Assembly (NCBI GenBank): GCA_920105625.2
Contig: OV050031.1
Location: 76,889,995-76,953,994 of the forward strand
Reading direction: 5' to 3'
Length of the DNA stretch: 64,000 bases
From: Clusia tigrina
Taxonomy: Eukaryota; Arthropoda; Insecta; Diptera; Clusiidae
Shown here: in pieces, positions 1 through 12,423 of the stretch
Layout of the letters: each line of letters opens with the position of its first letter
How positions within the stretch are numbered: position 1 is the first letter of the stretch
The notes under the pieces: generated by a model
Database searches by the model: none
What the model was told of the DNA's origin: nothing
What the model saw: the letters and a program-made list of their open reading frames with translations, nothing else
Program-made: the position numbers and the translations under genes

Positions 1-248
1 GACGCTGACAGGGGCCGCGATCCCGACTGAGACGCCGACTGACACAGATAGGGGCAGATATAGGCGGAGAGAATGCAGCAGACCCCCCAATCGACAGCGA
101 CTGAGACGCCTACAGAGACGCCGACTGAGACGGCGAGTAAGGCAGATAGCCTTAGATGCAGGCATAGAGAAGGCAGCAGACTCCCTAATCAACAGCGGCA
201 GCTACTGAGACGCCAACAGAAATGCTGACAGAGGCTGCGAAGCCGAAT

Positions 249-332
249 GAGACGCCGACAGAGACACCGACTGAGACGCCGACTGAGACGCCGACTGAGA
301 CGCCAACTGAGACGCCGACTGAGACGCCGACT
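249..332. repeat. 12-bp word array, seven units (A)
   Basis: Seven consecutive words: gagacgccgaca, gagacaccgact, gagacgccgact twice, gagacgccaact, gagacgccgact twice. A six-word array follows at 443-514. In one + frame this reads as a TETP tetrapeptide repeat, but the surrounding monomers change frame. Confidence 0.9.
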
Positions 333-1680
333 GAGGCAGATAGGCGTAGATGCAGGCGTAGAGAGGGCAGCAGACCCACCAATCCACAGCGGCATCGCCT
401 GAGACGCCAACAGAAATGCTGACAGAGGCTGCGAAGCCGAATGAGACGCCGACAGAAACACCAACTGAGACGCCGACTGAGACGCCGACTGAGACGCCAA
501 CTGAGACGGCGACTGAGGCAGATAGGCGTAGATGCAGGCATAGAGAAGGCAGCAGACCCACCAATCGACAGCGGCATCGCCTGAGACGCGTACAGAGAAG
601 CTGAAAGAGGCTGCGACGCCGACTGAGACGCCGACTGAGGCAGATAGGCGTAGATGCAGGCATAGAGAAGGCAGCAGACCCACCAATCGATAGCGGCATC
701 GCCTGAAACGCGTACAGAGACGCTGACTGAGGCTGCGACGCCGACTGAGGCAGATAGGGGTAGATATAGGCATAGAGAAAGTAGCAGACCTCCCCAATGG
801 AGAGCGGCAGCGACTGAGACGCCTACAGAGACGCTGACAGAGGCTGAGATGCCGACTGAGACGCCGACTGAGGCAGATAGGGGAAGATATAGGCATAGAG
901 AAGGCAGCAGACCCCCCCAATCGACAGCGGCATCGACTGAGACGCCAAGAGAAATGCTGACAGAGGCTGCGAAGCCGAATTAGACGCCGACACCGACTGA
1001 GACGCCGACTGAGACGCCGACTGAGATGCCAACTGAGATGCCGACTGAGACGCCGACTGAGGCAGATAGGCGTAGATGCAGGCATAGAGAAGGCAGCAGA
1101 CCCACCAATCGACAGCGGCATCGCCTGAAACGCGTACAGAGACGCTGAAAGAGGCTGCGACTGAGACGCCGACTGAGGCAGATAGGGGTAGATATAGGCA
1201 TAGAGAAGGCAGCAGACCCCCCAAATCGACAGCGGCAGCTACTGAGACGCCTACAGAGACGCTAACAGAGGCTGCGACGCCGACTGAGACGCAAACTGAG
1301 GCAGATAGGGGTACATATAGGCATAGAGAAGACAGCAGACCCCCCAATCGACAGCGACAACGACTGAGACGCCTACAGAGGCGCTGACAGAGACTGCGAC
1401 GCCGACTGAGACACCGACTGAGGCAGAAGCAGCAGACCCCCCAATCGACAGCGACTGAGACGCCCACAGCGACGTTGACAGAAGCTGCGATGCCGACTGA
1501 GACGCCGACTGAGGCAGATAGGACAGATATAGGCATAGAGAAGGCAGCAGACCCCCCAATCGACAGCGGCAGCGACTGAGATGCCTAGAGAGACGCTGAC
1601 AGAGGCTGCGACCCCGTCTGAGGCAGATAGGGCAGATATAGGCATAGAGAAGGCAGCAGAACCCTCAATCGACTGCGACT

Positions 1681-1770
1681 GACACGCCTACAGCGACTGA
1701 GACGCCTACAGCGACTGAGACGCCTACAGCGACTGAGACGCCTACAGCGACTGAGACGCCTACTGCGACG
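1681..1770. repeat. 18-bp minisatellite, four full units (A lineage)
   Basis: The unit is gagacgcctacagcgact. The first unit reads gacacg, the mark of the A lineage, and a final partial unit reads cctactgcgac. It follows the mutant monomer end aaccctcaatcgactgc. Orthologous arrays at 27,178, 45,207, 48,446 and 55,166 have 3, 2, 2 and 6 full units. Confidence 0.9.
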
Positions 1771-1832
1771 CTGACAGAGACTGCGACGCCGACGGAGACG
1801 CCGACTAAGGCAGATAGGCGTAGATGCAGGCA

Positions 1833-4814
1833 TAGAGAAGGCAGCAGACCCACCAATCGACAGCGGCATCGCCTGAAACGCGTACAGAGACGCTGAAAGA
1901 GGCTGCGACGCCAACTGAGACGCCGACTGAGGCAGATAGGGGTAGATATAGGCATAGAGAAGGCTGCAGACGCCCCAAATCGACAGCGGCAGCGACTGAG
2001 ACGCCTACAGAGACGCTAACAGAGGCTGCGACGCCGACTGAGACGCCGACTGAGGCAGATAGGGGCAGATATAGGCATAGAGAAGGCAGAAGACCCCTCC
2101 CCCCAATCGACAGCGGCAGCGACTGAGATGCTTAGAGAGACGCTGACAGAAGCTGCGATCCCGTCTGAGGCAGATAGGGCAGATATAGGCATAGAGAAGG
2201 CAGCAGAACCCTCAATCGACAGCGGCAGCGACTTAGATGCCCCGACTGAGGCAGATAGGGGTGTATATAGCTATAGAGAAGGCAGCAGACCCCTTAATCG
2301 ACAGCGGCAACGACTGAGACGCCTACAGAGATGCTAGAGGAGGCTGCGACGCCGACTGAGACAGATAGGGGTAGATATAGGCGGAGAGAATGCAGCAGAC
2401 CCCCCAATCGACAGCGGCAACGACTGAGACGCCTACAGGGACGCTGATAGAGACTGCGACGCCCACTGAGACGCCGACTGAGGCAGATAGGCCAGATATA
2501 GGCATAGAGAAGGCAGAAGACCCCTCCCCCCAATCGACAGCGGCAGCGACTGAGATGCTTAGAGAGACGCTGACAGAAGCTGCGATCCCGTCTGAGGCAG
2601 ATAGGGCAGATATAGGCATAGAGAAGGCAGCAGAACCCTCAATCGACTGCGACTGAGACGCCTACAGCGACTGAGACGCCTACAGCGACTGAGACGCCTA
2701 CAGCGACTGAGACGCCTACTGCGACGCTGACAGAGAGTGCGACGCCGACTGAGACGCCGAGTGAGGCAGATAGGCGTAGATGCAGGCATAGAGAAGGCAG
2801 CAGACCCACCAATCGACAGCGGCATCGCCTGAAACGCGTACAGAGACGCTGAAAGAGGCTGCGACGCCGACTGAGACGCCGATTGAGACGCCGACTGAGG
2901 CAGATAGGGGTAGATATGGGCATAGAGAAGACAGCAGACCCCCCAATCGACAGCGACTGAGACGCCTACAGCGACGCCGACTGAGACGCCGACTGATTCA
3001 GATAGGGGTAGATATAGGCATAGAGAAGGCAGCAGACCCTCCAATTGACTGAAACGCCTAGACTGACGCTGACAGAGGCTGCGATGCCGACTGAGAAGCC
3101 GACTGAGAATGACAGGGATAGATATAGGCATAGAGAAGGCAGCAGACCCCCCAATCAACAGCGACTGAGACGCCTACAGCGACGCCGACTGAGGCAGATA
3201 GGGGTAGATAATGGCACAGAGAAGGCAACAGACCCCCGAATCGACAGCGGCAGTGACTGAGATGCCTACAGAGACACTGACAGAGGCTGCGACGCCGAAT
3301 GAGGCAGATAGGGGTGTATATAGGCATAGAGAAGGCAGCAGACCCCCCAATCGACCGTGGCAGCGACTGAGACGCCTACAGATACGCTGACAGAGGCTGC
3401 GATGCCGACTGAGACGCCGAGTGAGGCAGATAGGGGTAGATATAGGCATAGAGATGGCAGCAGACCCCCCTATCGACAGCCGCAGCGACTGAGACACCTA
3501 CAGAGACGCTGACAGGGGCTGCGATGCCGACTGAGAAGCCGACTGAGGCAGATAGGGGTAGATATAAGCAAAGAGAAGGCAGCAGACCCCCAAATCGACA
3601 TCGGCAGCGACTGAGACGCCTACAGAGACTCTGACTGAGGCTGCGACGCCGACTGAGACGTCAACTGAGGTAGATAGGGGTAGATAAAGGCATAGTGAAG
3701 GCAGCAGACCCCCCAATCGACAGCGGCAGCGACGGAGACGCCTACAGAGATGCTGACAGAGGCTGCGATGCCGACTGAGACGCCGAGTGAGGCAGATAGG
3801 GGTAGATATAGGCATATAGATGGCAGCAGACCCCCCTATCGACAGCCGCAGCGACTGAGACACCTACAGAGACGCTGACAGGGGCTGCGACGCCGACTGA
3901 GACGCCGACTGAGGTAGATAGGGGTAGATATAGGCATAGAGAAGGCAGCAGACCCCCCAATCGACAGCGGCAGCGACTGAGACGCCTACAGAGATGCTGA
4001 CAGAGGCTGCGATGCCGACTGAGACGCCGAGTGAGGCAGATAGGGGTAGATATAGGCATAGAGATGGCAGCAGACCCCCCTATCGACAGCCGCAGCGACT
4101 GAGACACCTACAGAGACGCTGACAGGGGCTGCGACGCCGACTGAGACGCCGACTGAGGTAGATAGGGGTAGATATAGGCATAGAGAAGGCAGCAGAACCC
4201 CCTATCGACAGCGGAAGCGACTGAGACGCTTACAGAGACGCTGACAGAGGCTGCGATGCCGACTGAGACGCCGAGTGAGGCAGATAGGGGTAGATATAGG
4301 CATAGAGAAGGCAGCAGACCCCCCTATCGACAGCGGCAGTGACTGAGACGCCTACAGAGACGCTGACAGAGGCTGCGATGCCGACTGAGACGCCGACTGA
4401 GGCAGATAGGCATAGATGCAAGCATAGACAAGGCAGCAAACCCACCAATCGACAGCGGCATTGCCTGAGACGCGTACAGAGACGCTGACAGAGTCTGCGA
4501 CGCCGACTGCGACGCCGACTGAGACGCCGACTGAGACGCCGACTGAGGCAGATAGGGGTAGATAAAGGCACAGAGAAGGCAGCAGGGCCCCGAATTGACA
4601 GCGGCAGCGACTGAGACGCCTACAGAGACGCTGACAGAGGCTGCGACGCCGACTGAGACGTCGACTGAGGCGGATAGGGGTAGATATAGGCATAGAGAAG
4701 GCAGCAGAGCCCCCAATCGACAGCGGCAGCGACTGAGACGCCTACAGAGACGCTAACAGAGGCTGCGACGCCGACTGAGACGCCGACTGAGGCGGATAGG
4801 GGTAGATATAGGCA
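1833..4814. repeat. 2.87-kb tandem duplication, left copy (A end + B)
   Basis: Positions 2,236-2,650 align with 5,104-5,518 at offset 2,868. Positions after 2,730 align at offset 2,850, because the right copy has one fewer 18-bp unit. At the left end, 1,859 matches 4,841 at offset 2,982; the extra 114 bp is an added monomer-sized patch near 2.08-2.23 kb in this copy. The joint between the two copies lies in conserved sequence around 4.80-4.83 kb. Confidence 0.8.
2655..2726. repeat. 18-bp minisatellite, three full units (B lineage)
   Basis: Three units of gagacgcctacagcgact and a partial one. The first unit lacks the gacacg change of the A lineage. One unit more than at 5,523 accounts exactly for the 2,868 to 2,850 offset change. 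Confidence 0.9.
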
Positions 4815-7600
4815 TAGAGAAGGCAGCAGACCCACCAATCGACAGCGGCATCGCCTGAAACGCGTACAGAGACGCTGAAAGAGGCTGCGACGCCAACTGA
4901 GACGCCGACTGAGGCAGATAGGGGTAGATATAGGCATAGAGAAGGCTGCAGACGCCCCAAATCGACAGCGGCAGCGACTGAGACGCCTACAGAGACGCTA
5001 ACAGAGGCTGCGACGCCGACTTTGACGCCGACTGAGGCAGATAGGGGCAGATATAGGCATAGAGAAGGCAGCAGACCCCCCCATCGACAGCGGCAGCGAC
5101 TGAGATGCCCCGACTGAGGCAGATAGGGGTGTATATAGCTATAGAGAAGGCAGCAGACCCCTTAATCGACAGCGGCAACGACTGAGACGCCTACAGAGAT
5201 GCTAGAGGAGGCTGCGACGCCGACTGAGACAGATAGGGGTAGATATAGGCGGAGAGAATGCAGCAGACCCCCCAATCGACAGCGGCAACGACTGAGACGC
5301 CTACAGGGACGCTGATAGAGACTGCGACGCCCACTGAGACGCCGACTGAGGCAGATAGGCCAGATATAGGCATAGAGAAGGCAGAAGACCCCTCCCCCCA
5401 ATCGACAGCGGCAGCGACTGAGATGCTTAGAGAGACGCTGACAGAAGCTGCGATCCCGTCTGAGGCAGATAGGGCAGATATAGGCATAGAGAAGGCAGCA
5501 GAACCCTCAATCGACTGCGACTGAGACGCCTACAGCGACTGAGACGCCTACAGCGACTGAGACGCCTACTGCGACGCTGACAGAGAGTGCGACGCCGACT
5601 GAGACGCCGAGTGAGGCAGATAGGCGTAGATGCAGGCATAGAGAAGGCAGCAGACCCACCAATCGACAGCGGCATCGCCTGAAACGCGTACAGAGACGCT
5701 GAAAGAGGCTGCGACGCCGACTGAGACGCCGATTGAGACGCCGACTGAGGCAGATAGGGGTAGATATGGGCATAGAGAAGACAGCAGACCCCCCAATCGA
5801 CAGCGACTGAGACGCCTACAGCGACGCCGACTGAGACGCCGACTGATTCAGATAGGGGTAGATATAGGCATAGAGAAGGCAGCAGACCCTCCAATTGACT
5901 GAAACGCCTAGACTGACGCTGACAGAGGCTGCGATGCCGACTGAGAAGCCGACTGAGGCTGACAGGGGTAGATATAGGCATAGAGAAGGCAGCAGACCCC
6001 CCAATCAACAGCGACTGAGACGCCTACAGCGACGCCGACTGAGGCAGATAGGGGTAGATAATGGCACAGAGAAGGCAACAGACCCCCGAATCGACAGCGG
6101 CAGTGACTGAGATGCCTACAGAGACACTGACAGAGGCTGCGACGCCGAATGAGGCAGATAGGGGTGTATATAGGCATAGAGAAGGCAGCAGACCCCCCAA
6201 TCGACCGTGGCAGCGACTGAGACGCCTACAGATACGCTGACAGAGGCTGCGATGCCGACTGAGACGCCGAGTGAGGCAGATAGGGGTAGATATAGGCATA
6301 GAGATGGCAGCAGACCCCCCTATCGACAGCCGCAGCGACTGAGACACCTACAGAGACGCTGACAGGGGCTGCGATGCCGACTGAGAAGCCGACTGAGGCA
6401 GATAGGGGTAGATATAAGCAAAGAGAAGGCAGCAGACCCCCAAATCGACATCGGCAGCGACTGAGACGCCTACAGAGACTCTGACTGAGGCTGCGACGCC
6501 GACTGAGACGTCAACTGAGGTAGATAGGGGTAGATAAAGGCATAGTGAAGGCAGCAGACCCCCCAATCGACAGCGGCAGCGACGGAGACGCCTACAGAGA
6601 TGCTGACAGAGGCTGCGATGCCGACTGAGACGCCGAGTGAGGCAGATAGGGGTAGATATAGGCATAGAGATGGCAGCTGACCCCCCTATCGACAGCCGCA
6701 GCGACTGAGACACCTACAGAGACGCTGACAGGGGCTGCGACGCCGACTGAGACGCCGACTGAGGTAGATAGGGGTAGATATAGGCATAGAGAAGGCAGCA
6801 GACCCCCCAATCGACAGCGGCAGCGACTGAGACGCCTACAGAGATGCTGACAGAGGCTGCGATGCCGACTGAGACGCCGAGTGAGGCAGATAGGGGTAGA
6901 TATAGGCATAGAGATGGCAGCAGACCCCCCTATCGACAGCCGCAGCGACTGAGACACCTACAGAGACGCTGACAGGGGCTGCGACGCCGACTGAGACGCC
7001 GACTGAGGTAGATAGGGGTAGATATAGGCATAGAGAAGGCAGCAGAACCCCCTATCGACAGCGGAAGCGACTGAGACGCCTACAGAGACGCTGACAGAGG
7101 CTGCGATGCCGACTGAGACGCCGAGTGAGGCAGATAGGGGTAGATATAGGCATAGAGAAGGCAGCAGACCCCCCTATCGACAGCGGCAGTGACTGAGACG
7201 CCTACAGAGACGCTGACAGAGGCTGCGATGCCGACTGAGACGCCGACTGAGGCAGATAGGCATAGATGCAAGCATAGACAAGGCAGCAAACCCACCAATC
7301 GACAGCGGCATTGCCTGAGACGCGTACAGAGACGCTGACAGAGTCTGCGACGCCGACTGCGACGCCGACTGAGACGCCGACTGAGACGCCGACTGAGGCA
7401 GATAGGGGTAGATAAAGGCACAGAGAAGGCAGCAGGGCCCCGAATTGACAGCGGCAGCGACTGAGACGCCTACAGAGACGCTGACAGAGGCTGCGACGCC
7501 GACTGAGACGCCGACTGAGGCGGATAGGGGTAGATATAGGCATAGAGAAGGCAGCAGAGCCCCCAATCGACAGCGGCAGCGACTGAGACGCTTACAGAGA
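4815..7600. repeat. 2.87-kb tandem duplication, right copy
   Basis: This copy repeats 1,833-4,750 in the same order. Translated frames over 6,592-6,957 and 3,742-4,107 differ by one residue in 121. The equivalent part of super-repeat copy 2 (about 27.3-29.85 kb) holds only one copy of this segment, so the duplication is private to copy 1 or was lost from copy 2. Confidence 0.8.
5523..5576. repeat. 18-bp minisatellite, two full units (B lineage)
   Basis: Orthologue of the array at 2,655, with one unit fewer. Confidence 0.9.
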
Positions 7601-8584
7601 CGCTGACAGAGGCTGCGACGCCGACTGAGACGCCGACTGAGGCGGATAGGGGTAGATATAGGCATAGAGAAGGCTGCAGAGCCCCCAATCGACAGCGGCA
7701 GCGACTGAGACGCCTACTGAGACGCTGACAGAGGCTGCGACACCGACCGAGGCAGATAGGGGTAGATATAGGCATGGAGCAGGCAGCAGACCCCCCCAAT
7801 CGACAACGGCAGCGACTGAGACGCCTACATCAACGCTGAGAGAGGCTGCGACGCCGACCGAGACGCCAACTGAGGCAGATAGGGGTAGATATTGGCTTAG
7901 AGAAGGCAGCAGACCCCCCAATCGACAGCGGCATCGACTGAGATGCCTACAGATATGCTGAGAGAGGCTGCGACGCCGACTGAGGCAGATAGGGGTAGAT
8001 ATAGGCATAGAGAGGGCAGCAGAGCCTCCAATCGACAGCGGCAGCGACTCAGACGCCTAAAGAGACGCAGACAGAGGCTGCGACGCCGACTAAGGCAGAT
8101 AGGGGTGTATATAGGCATAGAGAAGGCAGCAGACCCCCCAATCCACAGCGGCAGCTACTGAGACGCCTACAGAGACGCTGACAGAAGCTGCGACGCTGAC
8201 TGAGACGCCGACTGAGGCAGATAGGGGTAGATATAGGCATAGAGAAGGCAGCAGTCCTCCCTATCGACAGCGGCAGCGACTGAGACGCCTACAGTGACGC
8301 TGACAGAGGCTGCGACACCGACTGAGGCAGATAGGGGTGTATATAGCCATAGAGAAGGCAGCAAACCCCCCCAATCGACAGCGGCAACGACTGAGACGCC
8401 TGCAGAGACGCTGGAAGAGGCTGAGACGCCGACTGAGGCAGATGGGGGTGGATATAGACATCGAGATGGCAGCAGACCACCCAATCGACTGCGGAAGCGA
8501 CTGAGACACCTACAGAGACGCTGACAGAGGCTGCGACGCTGACTGAGACGCCGACTGAGGCGGATTGGGGTAGATATAGGCATA

Positions 8585-11500
8585 GAGAAGGCAGCAGACC
8601 CCCCAATCGACAGCGACAGCTACTGAGACGCCTACAGAGACGCTGACAGAGGCTGCGACGCCGACTGAGGCAGATAGGGGTAGATAGAGGCATAGCGAAG
8701 GCAGCAGACCCCCCAATAGATAGCTGCAGCGACTGAGACGCCTACAGAGACACTGACAGAGGCTGCGGGCCGACTGAGACGCCGACTGAGGCAGATAGGG
8801 GTAGATATAGGCATAGAGAAGGCAGCAGCCCCCCCAATCGACAGCGACTGAGACGCCTACAGCGACGCCGACTGAGACGCCGACTGAGGCAGATAGGCAT
8901 AGATGCAAGCATAGACAAGGCAGCAGACCCACCAATCGACAGCGGCATCGCCTGAGACGCGTACAGAGAGGCTGACAGAGTCTGCGACGCCGACTGAGAC
9001 GCCGACTGAGGAAGATAGGGGTAGATAAAGGCATAGAGAAGGCTGCAGACCCCCGAATCGACAGCGGCAGCGACTGAGACGCCTACAGAGACGCTGACAG
9101 AGGCTGCGACGCCAGCTGAGGCAGATAGGGGTAGATATAGGCAGGGAGCAGGCAGCAGACCCCCCTATCGACAGCGGCAGCGACTGAGACACCTACAGAG
9201 ACGCTGACAGAGGCTGCGACCCCGACTGAGGCAGATAGAGGTGTATATAGCTATAGAGAAGGCAGCAGATCCCCCAATTGACAGCGGCAGCGACTGAGAC
9301 GCCGACAGAGTTGCTGGAAGAGGCTGCGACGCCGACTGAGACGCCGACTGAGGCAGATAGGGGTAGATACAGGCATACAGAAGCCAGGAGACCCCCCAAT
9401 CGATAGCGGCATCGACGCGTACAGAGACGCTGACAGAGGCAGATAGGGGTAGATATAGGCATAGAGAGGGCAGCAGACACCCAATCGACAGCGACTGAGG
9501 CGCCTACAGCGACACCGATTGAGACGCCGACTGAGGCAGATAGGCGTAGATACAGGCATAGAGAAGGCAGCAGACCCCCCAATCGACAGCGGCATCGATT
9601 GAAACGCGTACAGAGACGCTGACAGAGGCAGATAGGGGTAGATATAGGCATAGAGAGGGCAGCAGACCCCCCAATCGACAGCGACTGAGACGCCTACAGC
9701 GACGCCGATTGAGACGCCGACTGAGGCAGATAGGCGTAGATACAGGCATATAGAAGGCAGCAGACCCCCCAATCGAAAGCGGCAGTGACTGCGACGCCTG
9801 CAGAGACGCTGACAGAGGCTGCGACGCCGACTAAGGCAGATATGGGTGTATATAGCCATATAGAAGGCAGCAGACCCCCCAATCGACAGCGGCAACGACT
9901 GAGACACCTGCAGAGACGCTGGAAGAGGCTGAGACGCCGACTGAGGCAGATGGGGGTGGATATAGGCTTAGAGATGGCAGCAGACGCCCCAATCGACCGC
10001 GGCAGCGACTGAAACGCCTACAGAGACGCTGACAGAGGCTGCGACGCCGACTGAGACGGATAGGGGTAGATATAGGCATAGAGAAGGCAGCAGACCCCCC
10101 AATCGACAGCGGCAGCTACTGAGACACCTACAGAGAAGCTGACAGAGGCTGCGACGCCGACTGAGGCAGATAGGGGTAGCTAGAGGCATAGAGAAGGCAG
10201 CAGACCCCCCAATAGACAGCGGCAGCGACTGAGACGCCTACGGAGACGCTGACAGAGGCTGCGACGCCAAGTGAGGTAGAAAGGGGTAGATATAGGCATA
10301 GAGAAGGCAGCAGACCCCCCCAATCGACAGCGGCAGCTACTGCGACGTCTACAGAGAAGCTGACAGAGGCTGCGACGCCGACTGAGGCAGATAGGGGTAG
10401 ATAGAGGCATAGAGAAGGCAGCAGACCCCCGAATCGACAGCGGCAGCGACTGAGACGCCTAGAGACGCTGACAGAGGCTGCGACGCCAACTGAGGTAGAA
10501 AGGGGTAGATATAGGCATAGAGAAGGCAGCAGACCCCGGCAGACAGCGGCAGTTACTGAGACGCCTACAGAGATTCTGACAGAGGCTGCGACGACGACTG
10601 AGATACCCACTGAGCCAGATAGGGGTAGATATTGGCATAGAAAAGGCAGCAGACCCCCCATCGACAGCGGCAGTGACTGAGACGCCTACAGAGTCGCTTA
10701 CAGGAGACGCCGACTGAGACTCCGACTGAGACGCCGACTGAGACGGATAGGGGTATATATAGGCATAGAGAAGGCAGCAGACCTCCAATCGACAGCGGTA
10801 TCGACTGAGACGCCTACAGAGACGCTGACAAAGACTGCGACGACGACTGAGACGCCGACTGAGACAGATAAGGGTAGATATAGGCATAGAGAGGGCAGCA
10901 GACCCCCCAATCGACAGCGGCAGCGACTGAAATGTCTACAGAGACGCTGACAGAGGCTGCGACGCCGACTGAGACGCCGACTGACGCAGAAGGGGGTAGA
11001 TATAGGCATAGAGATGGCAGAAGACCCCCCAATTGACTGCGGCAGCGACTGAGACGCCTACAGAGAAACTGACAGAAGCTTTGACGCCGACTGAGACGCC
11101 AACTGAAGCGGATAAGGGTAAATATAGGCATAGAGAAGGTAGCATACCCCCCAATCAACAGCGGCAGCTACTGAGTCGCCTACAGAGACGCTGACTGAGG
11201 CTGCGACGCCGACTGAGGCAGATAGGGGTAGATATAGGCATCGAGAAGGCAGCAGACCCCCCAATGGAGAGCGGCAGCGACTGAGACGATTACAGAGACG
11301 CTGACAGAGGCCGCGATGCCGACTGAGACGCCGACTGACACAGATAGGGGCAGATATAGGCGGAGAGAATGCAGCAGACCCCCCAATCGACAGCGACTGA
11401 GACGCCTACAGAGACGCCGACTGAGACGGCGAGTAAGGCAGATAGCCTTAGATGCAGGCATAGAGAAGGCAGCAGACTCCCCAATCAACAGCGGCAGCTA

Positions 11501-12423
11501 CTGAGACGCCAACAGAAATGCTGACAGAGGCTGCGAAGCCGAATGAGACGCCGACAGAGACACCGACTGAGACGCCGACTGAGACGCCGACTGAGACGCC
11601 AACTGAGACGCCGACTGAGACGCCGACTGAGGCAGATAGGCGTAGATGCAGGCGTAGAGAGGGCAGCAGACCCACCAATTGACAGCGGCATCGCCTGAGA
11701 CGCCAACAGAAATGCTGACAGAGGCTGCGAAGCCGAATGAGACGCCGACAGAAACACCAACTGAGACGCCGACTGAGACGCCGACTGAGACGCCAACTAA
11801 GACGGCGACTGAGGCAGATAGGCGTAGATGCAGGCATAGAGAAGGCAGCAGACCCACCAATCGACAGCGGCAGCTACTGAGACGCCTACAGAGACGCTGA
11901 CAGAAGTTGCGACGCTGGCTGAGACGCCGACTGAGGAAGATAGGGGTAGATAAAGGCATAGAGAAGGCAGCAGACCCCCGAATCGACAGCGGCAGCGACT
12001 GAGACGCCTACAGAGACGCTGACAGAGGCTGCGACGCCAGCTGAGGCAGATAGGGGTAGATATAGGCATGGAGCAGGCAGCAGACCCCCCTATCGACAGC
12101 GGCAGCGACTGAGACACCTACAGAGACGCTGACAGAGGCTGCGATGCCGATTGAGACGCCGACTGAGGCAGATAGGGGTAGATATAAGCAAAGAGAAGGC
12201 AGCAGACCCCCAAATCGACATCGGCAGCGACTAAAACGCCTACAGAGACGCTGACAGAGGCTACGACACCGACTGAGGCAGATACGGGTGTATATAGGCA
12301 TAGAGAAGGCAGCAGACCCCCCAACCTACAGCGGCAGCTACTGAGACGCCTACAGAGACGCTGACAGAAGTTGCGACGCTGGCTGAGACGCCGACTGAGG
12401 CAGATAGGGGTAAATATAGGCAT
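8585..12423. repeat. ~3.8-4.0-kb duplication, left copy (C-D-E-F) in super-repeat 1
   Basis: Positions 8,611, 8,857 and 9,694 match 12,450, 12,695 and 13,680 (offsets 3,839, 3,838 and 3,986), and 10,534 matches 14,301 (offset 3,767). Relative to its partner this copy lacks two monomers near 9.33 kb but keeps about 0.7 kb of E/F sequence (about 11.12-11.81 kb) that the partner lost. The same pair exists in super-repeat copy 2. Confidence 0.78.
11545..11628. repeat. 12-bp word array, seven units (F)
   Basis: Same seven words in the same order as 249-332, including the gagacaccgact second word and the gagacgccaact fifth word. Confidence 0.88.

Noticed and set aside
222..422. Plus-strand TETP-type peptide repeats that look like a mucin or surface-protein stalk
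   Set aside because: The frame lasts only as long as the 12-bp words and ends within one or two monomers, because monomer length is not a multiple of three. There is no signal peptide, anchor, start context or flanking domain.
3314..3335. TATA-box promoter (gtgtatatagg variant)
   Set aside because: It is a point-mutant form of the common gtagatatagg, repeated in many monomers, with no linked gene or start signal.
8764..8775. ctgcgggccgactg as a distinct regulatory word
   Set aside because: It is a short deletion and substitution of ctgcgacgccgactg, carried along in the C blocks (8.77, 12.61, 31.03 and 35.12 kb).
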